Shown here piece after piece: positions 8,053-15,906 of a DNA stretch of 64,000 bases. Where the stretch lies: the NCBI GenBank assembly GCA_004294225.1, contig REBA01000012.1:1-64000 (forward strand), read 5' to 3'. A program made the position numbers and the translations under genes. Under the pieces are notes generated by a model, which saw only the letters and a program-made list of their open reading frames with translations, was not told where the DNA came from and did not search any database. This DNA comes from Cytophagales bacterium (GTDB taxonomy: Bacteria; Bacteroidota; Bacteroidia; Cytophagales; Cytophagaceae). How positions within the stretch are numbered: position 1 is the stretch's first letter; each line of letters starts with the position of its first letter.

Positions 8053-10419
8053 ATGAAAAAAAAATTATTATTTATTTCAGCATTTATTGTTTGCTGTTTT
8101 AATATATGTGCACAGGACATTGATTATAAGCCCTTCCCTCAATGGTCTTGGAATAAAGAAGGTGCAACAGAGTTTTATCTATATACTCCCTCAAACATTC
8201 CTGCAGGTAAAAAATGTCCTATTGTTGTTTTTCTTCATGGTTGCTGTGGTGAGAATGACAAAGCAACTCCAAGAAATTGTGTTGATCCAGGTGCAAGAGT
8301 ATGGCATAATTTTGGTGAAAATACCCAACCAGAGCCAACTTATATATTGGCTGTAGCTACTTCTAGGGGTTATACGCAGCATTTTACTTCTGTAAAGAAA
8401 ACAATTGATGGATTGGTAAACGCAAATAAAGTAGACCCCCAAAGAATTTACATAAATGGTTTTTCTATGGGTGGAAATGGCACCTATCAGTTTATTAATC
8501 AATTTCCCAAATATTTTGCTGCTGCTGCACCGATGGGTACTGTTCCCTCTTCAACTGGGGCTAATTTGAGTGTACTTAAAAATATGCCCATTTTTCATAA
8601 CACCGCCAATTTTGATAATTCTGCGAGTGTACTCACAGATATTGGTAATATGAGAGTAGCGAATGGCTATTCTAAACCTCCAAATACATGGGAGTCTGGA
8701 GTAAATCCTCGTTTGCAAATTTACAATGGAGATCATGGTGCAGAGCAATTTGCATCTACCCAAGACCAAGGTCTGATATTCGTAGAAAATAAAAGAACAA
8801 GAATATATTCTCTAGAATATGAAGTGTATCAAAATTGGATGCTTACCCAAATTAATGACGGTAATCAATACCCTAATGTATATTTTGAAACACCAAATTA
8901 TATTGCTTCATTCCCAGTCTATTCTACTATTCCTGTAAAGATAAAAGCAACTGATAATGATGGAAGTGTTGTAAAAGTGGAGTTATATATGAATAAAATA
9001 TTAAAAAAAACACTAACAACACCTGTTGATGGGTTTTATAACACCGACATAACGATAGGACAGTATGAAACAATGCTTGAAGCAAAAGCTTTTGATAATA
9101 AAGGGAAATCAAGCACTTCAACGATTTATGTTAGGACAGATGCTAAACCAATCATCAGTACAGTAGAATTGCCAGAAGCTAAAGCTGGAGCTCTCTATTC
9201 GAAGCCTATATTCGCTATTGGTAATAAACCTTTTACTTACAAATTATCAGCCAATAGTGATATTTTACCAAAAGGACTTTCTCTTTCACCTGAAGGAATA
9301 ATTAAAGGGATACCAGTAGTAACAGGTAATTATAATATATCTATTAGGGCAACTAGTATTACTGGAGATTCTGTTATAAAATCTTTTCCATTAAAGGTTA
9401 GTAATAAGAATAGTAATGAAGTATTAGTAACAAATGCACAATCTAAACTAGGTAATTTGTCTTTGTCTTCATTTAAAGCTATGAATGGTGAATTGTGCTG
9501 GATAGGATCTAGAGAAGCGAATTTAAGTAATTTGGGTGTTTACAATGGTTACACATTGATTCAAACCAAGAATGAAAACGACACATCTCTAGACTATTTG
9601 AGTTTTACTATTGATGAACCCTCTACAATATATGTAGCGTATGAAAAATTTGATAATTTATTTACTTCTTCTATACCTAACTGGCTATCTAAAGACTTTA
9701 AGAAAGAAACTTCTAATGAGATAGCAATTCAATATTTTTATGCAGATGTATATAGTAAAGATTATCCCGCTGGAAACGTCGTGCTTCCAGGCCCAGATTT
9801 AGTAGGAAAAAACGTTACACATAATTATTTTATATTAGTTAAAAAGCAAGGTGCAGTATTAAATACTAAACCTATAATCACCTCCAGTGCAATGCCAGAA
9901 GGCACTCTTGGTGATATATATAAAGAAAAAATAACAGCTATTGATGGAATAGGTAAGGTGAAATACAGTATAGCTAGTGGCAAATTACCTGAAGGACTAA
10001 TGATGAATGATGATGGAGTTATTTATGGAGGAGCTTCTAAAGCAGGTATATATACTTTTGTTGTAAATGCCACAGATTCTAAAAGTAATTCAGAAACAAA
10101 ATCATTGACTATTGTTATTGCTGAAAGTACTCTCACAGTTGATAATTATGATCTTGTAAATACCTTGAATTCAATTAATATTTATCCTAATCCTTCAAAA
10201 CAAATCACTAACTTGCTTGTGAATTCTAGTGTTTCTGAAAAATGTAGTATTAATTTTACTGATTTTTTAGGGAAGACTATTTTTTCACTTTCTGAATATT
10301 TAAAAGTTGGTGAGAATATTTACAAAATAAATACAGAAAGTTTAAGTAATGGCGTATATAATGTAGAGGTAGTCTCTAGTCAACTTAAGAAATCTGCAAA
10401 ACTAATCATTAATAAATAG
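8053..10419 (+). CDS. Secreted multidomain esterase/depolymerase-like hydrolase with T9SS sorting domain
   Basis: A 788-aa secreted protein. The ATG at 8053 is chosen over an upstream in-frame TTG because it begins a clean signal peptide (MKKKLLFISAFIVCCFNICAQ). Domains in order: an alpha/beta-hydrolase of the PHB-depolymerase/esterase type (about 25-265) with nucleophile elbow NGFSMGGNG (Ser138) and a late GDHGAEQF motif that may carry the catalytic His; an Ig-like domain at about 275-360; a putative-Ig (He_PIG) domain at about 363-448; an unassigned beta-rich domain at about 455-600; a second He_PIG domain at about 605-690; and a C-terminal T9SS type A domain from about 705 (IYPNPS motif, K-rich end). 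It probably cleaves an ester in a polymer outside the cell. The substrate is unknown. Confidence 0.85.
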   Translation: MKKKLLFISAFIVCCFNICAQDIDYKPFPQWSWNKEGATEFYLYTPSNIPAGKKCPIVVFLHGCCGENDKATPRNCVDPGARVWHNFGENTQPEPTYILAVATSRGYTQHFTSVKKTIDGLVNANKVDPQRIYINGFSMGGNGTYQFINQFPKYFAAAAPMGTVPSSTGANLSVLKNMPIFHNTANFDNSASVLTDIGNMRVANGYSKPPNTWESGVNPRLQIYNGDHGAEQFASTQDQGLIFVENKRTRIYSLEYEVYQNWMLTQINDGNQYPNVYFETPNYIASFPVYSTIPVKIKATDNDGSVVKVELYMNKILKKTLTTPVDGFYNTDITIGQYETMLEAKAFDNKGKSSTSTIYVRTDAKPIISTVELPEAKAGALYSKPIFAIGNKPFTYKLSANSDILPKGLSLSPEGIIKGIPVVTGNYNISIRATSITGDSVIKSFPLKVSNKNSNEVLVTNAQSKLGNLSLSSFKAMNGELCWIGSREANLSNLGVYNGYTLIQTKNENDTSLDYLSFTIDEPSTIYVAYEKFDNLFTSSIPNWLSKDFKKETSNEIAIQYFYADVYSKDYPAGNVVLPGPDLVGKNVTHNYFILVKKQGAVLNTKPIITSSAMPEGTLGDIYKEKITAIDGIGKVKYSIASGKLPEGLMMNDDGVIYGGASKAGIYTFVVNATDSKSNSETKSLTIVIAESTLTVDNYDLVNTLNSINIYPNPSKQITNLLVNSSVSEKCSINFTDFLGKTIFSLSEYLKVGENIYKINTESLSNGVYNVEVVSSQLKKSAKLIINK

Positions 10420-10441
10420 CATTTAATTATTCCAGAATTCA

Positions 10442-10489
10442 AATATAATAATGCTTAAATATAGGCATTTAAGCATTATTATATTTTTT
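10442..10489. terminator. Bidirectional terminator, 19-bp perfect arms
   Basis: The arms 10442-10460 and 10467-10485 are exact reverse complements around the 6-nt loop ATAGGC. A T-run follows on the plus strand. It sits between two convergent genes and can stop both. The last bases overlap the end of the symporter gene. Confidence 0.85.
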
Positions 10490-12110
10490 ATCGAGTCTGT
10501 AAAAACAGATAAATACTTAAGACAATTATTATAAATACAATTGATCCCCAAAGGGTAAGTCTTCTCATCAAAGTGCTACCCTGATTTTCAACAGTCAAGT
10601 CAACATCATTACCTAAGTGAGAATATTTATAAGTCAAACCATTAACTTTTTCAGAAGAAGGAATTCCTGTAACAGCACTTACTGATACTATAATTGTAAT
10701 AGTACTTATAAATAAAAATATTGCAAAATGCAGAAAGTGAACAGTTCCTAGTTGATAAAAAATACCTTCTGTGATTATTTTTTTATCTATTAAAATCTCT
10801 ACTAAAAAACGCATAGCACCTAAAAGGAAACCTACGATTAATCCACTTGAAGCTCCTTTCTCATTTGCTTTACTCCAAAGTATAGCAGTAATAAAAATTG
10901 CAGTAATAGGAGGGGCAATATAAGCTGTAACACTTTGTAAAAATATATACAAACTTCCTGTAAGCGATTTGATGAATATTACCCATATTATAGCCAATAT
11001 TACGATGATAAAAGTCATTATTCGACCAACATTCACAATCATAAAATCATTCGCGTTTGGGTAGATTTTTTTGTAAATATCTAAAGTAAATAATGTGGAA
11101 CAACTTGCAAATGCAGAAGAAAGAGATGACATTAATGCTGCTAAAAATGCAGCAATTACTATACCTCTTAGTCCTGTAGGCAATAATTCTAATATTAGTG
11201 TGGCATAGGCATCATCTGCTTTTATGGTTGGATATAATATTTTAGCAGCTATTCCAGGGATAATAAACAAGAAAAAAGGCAAAAACTTAAGGTATGCACT
11301 ACCTACACTTCCTGCTTGTGCATTAGGAAGATTTTTGGCAACTAAGAATTTTTGAACCATAAATTGATCTGAGCAGTGATACCAGATAGTCAGTATGGGG
11401 ATTCCAAACAAAACTCCCGTCCACGGAAAACCACTGGAATCTATATTCTCAAGCAAATGTAAATTATTTGTTGGAATTTGACTTATGAGAGCTTCAAAAC
11501 CACCTACTTTTGCTACAGAAAGAAAGGTAAGGAGAGACCCACCAATAATGAGGATTATTCCTTGTGCAGCAGAGGTGTAAACTACAGAGCTGAACCCACC
11601 TGAAACGGTATATATACCTGTGATAATCACTAAGCATATAGAAGATGTATATACATCGATACCAGCAATTTTTTCTAAAAATATTGCTCCAGCCAATAGC
11701 ATGATTGATATCTTAGTCAGAATATATGCAAAAATAGAACCTACACTGAGGTAAAATCTACAAAAATAATTGAATCTCTTTTCTATATATTCAGGTAGTG
11801 TAAATATATGGTTTCTAATATAATATCTACCAAATGTCCAAGACAGCAGGACACAACTAAGTCCACCAATAAGCTCAAAGTTAAGTACACCAATTGAATT
11901 TTGATACCCATTACCTGCCAATCCAACAATATGCTCGCTAGAAATGTTGGTTGCAAAAAGAGATATTGCTACCATAATCCAACCAAAGTCCCTTCCTCCG
12001 AGAAAATATTCTGTTGAACTTGTTTGAGAATAAGTGTATTTTAAACCTAATCCAAATATTAGTAATAAGTAGAAAGCTACGATAACAATGTCTATGATGT
12101 CAAAATTCAT
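10488..12110 (-). CDS. Sodium:solute symporter (SSS family, SGLT-like)
   Basis: A 540-aa inner-membrane transporter with about 13-14 hydrophobic helices. It begins with the short first helix FDIIDIVIVAFYLLLIFGLG and the family motif SSTEYFLGGRDFGW. The segment SLFATNISSEHIVGLAGNG matches the sodium-site region of sugar-type SSS transporters. It probably couples sodium entry to uptake of a sugar or related solute, but the substrate cannot be read. It is the last gene of a minus-strand set after the methyltransferase and kdsA, with a 23-bp gap. That placement looks like convenience rather than shared pathway, unless it imports a precursor sugar. Confidence 0.9.
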   Translation of the reverse strand: MNFDIIDIVIVAFYLLLIFGLGLKYTYSQTSSTEYFLGGRDFGWIMVAISLFATNISSEHIVGLAGNGYQNSIGVLNFELIGGLSCVLLSWTFGRYYIRNHIFTLPEYIEKRFNYFCRFYLSVGSIFAYILTKISIMLLAGAIFLEKIAGIDVYTSSICLVIITGIYTVSGGFSSVVYTSAAQGIILIIGGSLLTFLSVAKVGGFEALISQIPTNNLHLLENIDSSGFPWTGVLFGIPILTIWYHCSDQFMVQKFLVAKNLPNAQAGSVGSAYLKFLPFFLFIIPGIAAKILYPTIKADDAYATLILELLPTGLRGIVIAAFLAALMSSLSSAFASCSTLFTLDIYKKIYPNANDFMIVNVGRIMTFIIVILAIIWVIFIKSLTGSLYIFLQSVTAYIAPPITAIFITAILWSKANEKGASSGLIVGFLLGAMRFLVEILIDKKIITEGIFYQLGTVHFLHFAIFLFISTITIIVSVSAVTGIPSSEKVNGLTYKYSHLGNDVDLTVENQGSTLMRRLTLWGSIVFIIIVLSIYLFLQTR

Positions 12111-12133
12111 AATGTAATTTGATTTGATTCACG

Positions 12134-12943
12134 CTATATTATAGCAGCTCTTATTCTCAATAATTTTCCTAATAAGTTCTCCATTAAATCTAGTCGCAAC
12201 ATATTGGCACCATCTGATTTTGCCTCAGAAGGTCTAGGGTGCGTTTCAATGAATAATCCATCAGCTCCTACTGCAATAGCAGCTTTTGCGATTGTTTCTA
12301 TAAGTTCGGGCTTACCTCCTGTAACCCCAGAATTTTGGTTAGGCTGTTGAAGCGAATGCGTACAGTCCATTACCACAGGAACATTGTTTGATTTCATTTC
12401 AGTAATGTTTCTATAATCTACAACTAAATCTGCATAGCCAAATGAATTACCCCTGTCTGTAAGTATAATATTTTCGTTACCAATACTTTTTATTTTTTCA
12501 ACTGCAAACTTCATCCCAGAACCTGATAAAAATTGACCTTTTTTTACATTTACAACTTTTCCTGTTTTTGCCGCAGCAACTAATAAGTCCGTTTGTCTAC
12601 ACAAAAATGCAGGGATTTGTAAAACATCTACATATTCAGCTGCTAAAGCAGCATCTTGACTTTCATGAATATCGGTAATTGTTGGAATGTTAAATTCTTT
12701 ACCTATATATTTTAATATTTCTAAAGCTTCTTTATCACCTATTCCAGTAAAGGAATCAAGTTTTGTTCTATTTGCTTTTTTGAATGAGCCTTTGAATATT
12801 AATGGTATAGATAATTTGTTTGAAAGCGAAGTTAGATGCTCAGCAATTTCTACTGCCATGTCTTTATTTTCTATTGCACATGGCCCAGCGATAAGAAAAA
12901 AATTATTAGAACTAGTGTGTTTAAGTTTTGGAATATTAATCAT
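12134..12943 (-). CDS. kdsA: 3-deoxy-8-phosphooctulonate synthase (Kdo-8-phosphate synthase)
   Basis: A 269-aa cytoplasmic enzyme that condenses arabinose 5-phosphate with phosphoenolpyruvate, the first committed step to Kdo. Visible family motifs include FLIAGPCAIE near residue 16, KGSFKKANRTK near 50 (PEP and A5P binding) and ETHPRPSEAKSDGANML near the C-terminus. The usual length is about 270-284 aa. Its start overlaps the end of the upstream methyltransferase gene by 8 bp, which suggests translational coupling. The downstream symporter is 23 bp away. Together with kdsB it supplies Kdo for lipopolysaccharide. Confidence 0.97.
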   Translation of the reverse strand: MINIPKLKHTSSNNFFLIAGPCAIENKDMAVEIAEHLTSLSNKLSIPLIFKGSFKKANRTKLDSFTGIGDKEALEILKYIGKEFNIPTITDIHESQDAALAAEYVDVLQIPAFLCRQTDLLVAAAKTGKVVNVKKGQFLSGSGMKFAVEKIKSIGNENIILTDRGNSFGYADLVVDYRNITEMKSNNVPVVMDCTHSLQQPNQNSGVTGGKPELIETIAKAAIAVGADGLFIETHPRPSEAKSDGANMLRLDLMENLLGKLLRIRAAII

Positions 12944-13526
12944 TTGATTTCTTTACTAAGTTAAAAAAGAATTCTTTGTTTTTTCTTGATTCAACAGAAT
13001 TATAGCAAATATCAAAATATTTTACTTCAAAGTAAGCAGAAAAATAATTTAAATATTCTGATTTTGTGGCACCAAATGGTGGATGAGAATTATTGTAAAA
13101 ATCATTAAACAAAAGACCAACTAATTTACCTTTAGGATTTAATATTTTACTCATTGTTGAGGTGTATTTTTCTCGTAAGCAGGGTTCAATTGCACAAAAA
13201 AATGTTTGTTCGATAACTAAATCAAACTTTAGCTTTAAATCAAAAAAATCCATACATAATATCTGATTCTTACTAAAGTATGGATGTATGGATTTGAATT
13301 TCATTAATGGTTCTTCCGCAAAGTCGAGCAAATAAGTATTGTGGAACCCTAAGTGGAATAAAAGAGCAGCCTCATGCCCCATGCCTCCACCTGGTATTAA
13401 GATTCGCAAATCTTTCCTCTTCAATTGTTTGATATAATTTTCAATAGGGTTTGTAGCTTGATTTAAGTTCCAAGGCGTATTTTTGTCTAAATACCTGTTA
13501 TTCCAATATTTATTGTCATACTCCAT
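12936..13526 (-). CDS. SAM-dependent methyltransferase, thiopurine S-methyltransferase (TPMT) family
   Basis: A 196-aa class I methyltransferase. The SAM-binding motif I is ILIPGGGMGHEAALL at about 42-56. The TPMT-family motif FDLVIEQTFFCAIEP is at about 100-114, followed by the R-x-x-Y of REKYTS. The N-terminal YWNNRYLDKNTPWNL is also typical. Relatives methylate thiols, selenium or tellurium species or halides. The natural substrate is unknown here. It leads the minus-strand operon with kdsA and the symporter and overlaps kdsA by 8 bp. The ATG at 13526 (MEYDNKYW) fits the family start. Confidence 0.85.
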   Translation of the reverse strand: MEYDNKYWNNRYLDKNTPWNLNQATNPIENYIKQLKRKDLRILIPGGGMGHEAALLFHLGFHNTYLLDFAEEPLMKFKSIHPYFSKNQILCMDFFDLKLKFDLVIEQTFFCAIEPCLREKYTSTMSKILNPKGKLVGLLFNDFYNNSHPPFGATKSEYLNYFSAYFEVKYFDICYNSVESRKNKEFFFNLVKKSND

Positions 13527-13631
13527 TGAATAAATTAAAATTAATATTAGATTTTTTATAAAATTTATTGTAAATATGTAACTATTTTTTATTTTTACGT
13601 TTATAAATGAAAATTTAATAAAAACATTATT

Positions 13632-14639
13632 ATGGAAACTAGGACAAGAGAAAGATTAAGAGAAAGAGATAGATCAAGAGACATCGATAGCTCAAATAAT
13701 GCAGACAATAATGGGAAAAGCAAAAAAGGCATTATTATCGCAGTAATACTTTTGATGCTTATAGCAAATGGAATCTTTATTTTTTATCAAGTAACAAAAA
13801 ATAATGATCTTTTGTCAGAAAAAGAGCTGACCATTGAGCAACAAAAGCAAGAAATGGAAAAAACAAAAATAGAGTTGAATAACGCTATTGCTGAATTAGA
13901 AACTAAAAAAACAGAACTAGCAAGACTAGGTGCAGATACTCTAAGGATATACAATGAATTACAAAGAGTAAAAGCCAATATGAAGAACCAAGCCAAAGGT
14001 GATAATTATAAAGGTGCTTATTTAAAGTTAAAACAAGACCTTAATGATATGAAGACAATGGTTGCTCAATATGAGTCTGAGATTAAAAAATTAAAAAATC
14101 AAGTAGATACCTTACAGAAATACAATACAGACCTTAAAGGCAAATTAACTGCAGCTCAAATGGCACAAAATGAAGCTAAAAATAAAGTTGAGGCAGCAAA
14201 AACTGAAATCAAAGAAGCAGAAAAAGTAATTAAAGGAGCTTCTGGCTTGAAAGCTGAAAATATTCAAACTTTCACATTAAGTGCTAAAGGAAAAGAAAAA
14301 GAAGGTGGTGAATATAAAGTAAAAGACATAGACTTATTAAGGGTTTCTTTTATTCTACCTGAGAACAAATTAGCTAAAACCGAGGGGAAAGAAGTTATTC
14401 TTAGAATTATTGAGCCAGACGGTGGTGCTTTGTTTGATTTAGCAACAGGAGGAGGAAGTTTCTTATTTGGAGGTAAAGAAATATTTTACACTCAAAAGCA
14501 AGATATATTATATGATAAGAAAAGTCAGCAAGTAACTTTTGATTATAAAAAAGGTAATCCTTACAAACCTGGTAGCTATAACATTGAAGTGTATTCTGAA
14601 GGTACAAAGATTGGTGAACATTCTTTTAATGTTCAATAA
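13632..14639 (+). CDS. Membrane-anchored coiled-coil protein of unknown function
   Basis: I do not recognise a named family. The 335-aa protein has a highly charged cytoplasmic N-terminus rich in Arg (RTRERLRERDRSRD). One transmembrane helix follows at about 31-53. A long heptad-rich coiled coil runs from about 58 to 200, then a globular, probably beta-rich C-terminal domain of about 130 residues. With no cleavable signal the topology is N-in, C-out, so the coil and domain lie in the periplasm. It is a single gene with its own strong terminator, ahead of the ribosomal-protein operon. A structural role in the envelope is plausible but only inferred. Confidence 0.75.
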   Translation: METRTRERLRERDRSRDIDSSNNADNNGKSKKGIIIAVILLMLIANGIFIFYQVTKNNDLLSEKELTIEQQKQEMEKTKIELNNAIAELETKKTELARLGADTLRIYNELQRVKANMKNQAKGDNYKGAYLKLKQDLNDMKTMVAQYESEIKKLKNQVDTLQKYNTDLKGKLTAAQMAQNEAKNKVEAAKTEIKEAEKVIKGASGLKAENIQTFTLSAKGKEKEGGEYKVKDIDLLRVSFILPENKLAKTEGKEVILRIIEPDGGALFDLATGGGSFLFGGKEIFYTQKQDILYDKKSQQVTFDYKKGNPYKPGSYNIEVYSEGTKIGEHSFNVQ

Positions 14640-14649
14640 TTTAACGATT

Positions 14650-14700
14650 CTATATAAAATAAAAAAACCACTTTTTGAGTGGTTTTTTTATTTTATATAG
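14650..14700. terminator. Strong terminator, 23-bp perfect arms
   Basis: The arms 14650-14672 and 14678-14700 are exact reverse complements around a 5-nt loop. The A-tract and T-tract are themselves part of the stem. It follows the coiled-coil gene and could work in either direction. Confidence 0.9.
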
Positions 14701-14706
14701 AAATAT

Positions 14707-14738
14707 GTTGTTATGCAAGTTTTATTTTATTAATTTTG
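14707..14738 (+). promoter_or_regulatory. Predicted sigma-A promoter of the rpsF operon
   Basis: GTTG at 14707-14710, then exactly 20 nt, then TAATTTTG at 14731-14738. This matches the Bacteroidota consensus with one -33 mismatch. The expected start near 14744 leaves a leader of about 20 nt before the rpsF ATG at 14765. Confidence 0.65.
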
Positions 14739-14764
14739 CAGACTTAATTTAAAAATACAGTTTT

Positions 14765-15136
14765 ATGGAATTTAGAAACTATGAGACGGTTTTCATCCTT
14801 ACTCCCGTTTTGTCTGATATTCAGATGAAGGAAACCGTCGAAAAATTCAAACAATTGCTTTTAGATAACAAAGCAGAGTTTGTAAATGAGGAAAATTGGG
14901 GCCTTAAAAAACTTGCTTACCCTATTCAGCACAAAAACACAGGTTTTTACCAGTTTTTTGAGTTTAAATCTTCACCTTCATTAATTGCAATTCTTGAGAC
15001 AGAATTCAAAAGAGATGAAAAAGTGCTTCGTTTTTTAACTACAGTATTAGACAAGCATGCTGTAGCTTACAACAAAAAAAGAAAAAAAGGGGAATTTAAA
15101 AAATCAACTGAAAAACAAGAAGAAAAAGTATCATGA
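14765..15136 (+). CDS. rpsF: 30S ribosomal protein S6
   Basis: A 123-aa small-subunit ribosomal protein that binds 16S rRNA together with S18 in the platform of the 30S subunit. The N-terminal [14 protein letters not shown] and the central [20 protein letters not shown] are classic S6 sequence. The tail after residue 105 is lysine-rich, as is common in Bacteroidota. It is first in the rpsF-rpsR-rplI operon and overlaps the next start codon by 4 bp (ATGA), which implies translational coupling with its partner S18. A consensus promoter and a short leader precede it. In other bacteria S6:S18 bind their own leader, but I see no clear structured leader here. Confidence 0.98.
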   Translation: MEFRNYETVFILTPVLSDIQMKETVEKFKQLLLDNKAEFVNEENWGLKKLAYPIQHKNTGFYQFFEFKSSPSLIAILETEFKRDEKVLRFLTTVLDKHAVAYNKKRKKGEFKKSTEKQEEKVS

Positions 15137-15384
15137 CACTAGTAAATGAACCTGTAAATAAAGTCGAAAATCGCAAAAAGTATTGCAGATTTAAGAAAAA
15201 TGGAATTAAATATATCGATTATAAAGATGCTAATTTCTTATTGAAATTTGTAAACGAGCAAGGCAAATTGTTGCCAAGACGTATTACAGGCACAAGCCTT
15301 AAATTTCAAAGGAAAATTGCTCAAGCCGTAAAAAGATCAAGGCACGTGGCTTTAATGCCTTATGTAACAGATTCTCTGAAATAA
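15133..15384 (+). CDS. rpsR: 30S ribosomal protein S18
   Basis: An 83-aa ribosomal protein, partner of S6. The family core is plain: [18 protein letters not shown] and [20 protein letters not shown], followed by the basic [11 protein letters not shown]. Length is at the short end of normal. The start ATG at 15133 overlaps the rpsF stop by four bases. The gap to rplI is 18 bp. Confidence 0.98.
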   Translation: MTLVNEPVNKVENRKKYCRFKKNGIKYIDYKDANFLLKFVNEQGKLLPRRITGTSLKFQRKIAQAVKRSRHVALMPYVTDSLK

Positions 15385-15402
15385 AACATAAAAAATATTA
15401 AA

Positions 15403-15846
15403 ATGGAAGTTATATTAAAAGAAGACATCAAAGGTCTAGGCTATAAAAATGATGTCGTAAGCGTAAGACCAGGATATGGAAGAAATTACTTGATTCCACA
15501 GGGTTTTGCTATAATGGCTTCTGACTCTAATAAGAAAGTGATTTCTGAAAATGTTCGTCAGGCAGCTCACAAAGCAGAAAAAGTTAAAAGCGATGCAATT
15601 TCTTTATCTAATCAAATAGGTGAAAGTGTATTTGCTATAAAAGCTAAAGTTGGAGACACAGGCAAAATATTTGGGGCCATTACCTCATTACAAATCTCGG
15701 ATGCACTTAAATTAAAAGGTTTTGATGTGGATCGCAAGAAAATAAGTATTAAAGGTGAAGTTAAGCACATTGGTCAATATTCAGCTGTGCTTGATTTACA
15801 CAAAGATGTAAAGCACGAAGTGAAATTTGAAGTAATATCAGAATAG
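15403..15846 (+). CDS. rplI: 50S ribosomal protein L9
   Basis: A 147-aa large-subunit protein with the normal two-domain L9 layout. The N-terminal domain opens MEVILKEDIKGLGYKND and carries the RPGYGRNYLIPQGFA motif at about 22-36 that binds 23S rRNA. A helical linker (about 40-75) and the C-terminal domain with GKIFGAITS follow. It is last in the rpsF-rpsR-rplI operon. A terminator hairpin lies 27 bp after its stop codon. Confidence 0.98.
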   Translation: MEVILKEDIKGLGYKNDVVSVRPGYGRNYLIPQGFAIMASDSNKKVISENVRQAAHKAEKVKSDAISLSNQIGESVFAIKAKVGDTGKIFGAITSLQISDALKLKGFDVDRKKISIKGEVKHIGQYSAVLDLHKDVKHEVKFEVISE

Positions 15847-15872
15847 TTTTTGATTAATTGTTTGTATTTTAG

Positions 15873-15906
15873 ATTCCTAGTAGATAAAATCACTAGGAAT
15901 TTTTTT
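15873..15906 (+). terminator. Terminator of the ribosomal-protein operon, abutting the next ATG
   Basis: ATTCCTAGT at 15873-15881 pairs with ACTAGGAAT at 15892-15900. Six T follow at 15901-15906, directly before the ATG of the next gene at 15907. Confidence 0.8.

Noticed and set aside
8020-8053. Extended TTG start of the large esterase
   Set aside because: The 11 extra residues precede a complete signal peptide that begins at ATG 8053.
15850-15906. TTG start giving a longer ceramidase-like protein
   Set aside because: The extension would be translated from the rplI terminator hairpin, and the ATG at 15907 begins a normal hydrophobic leader.
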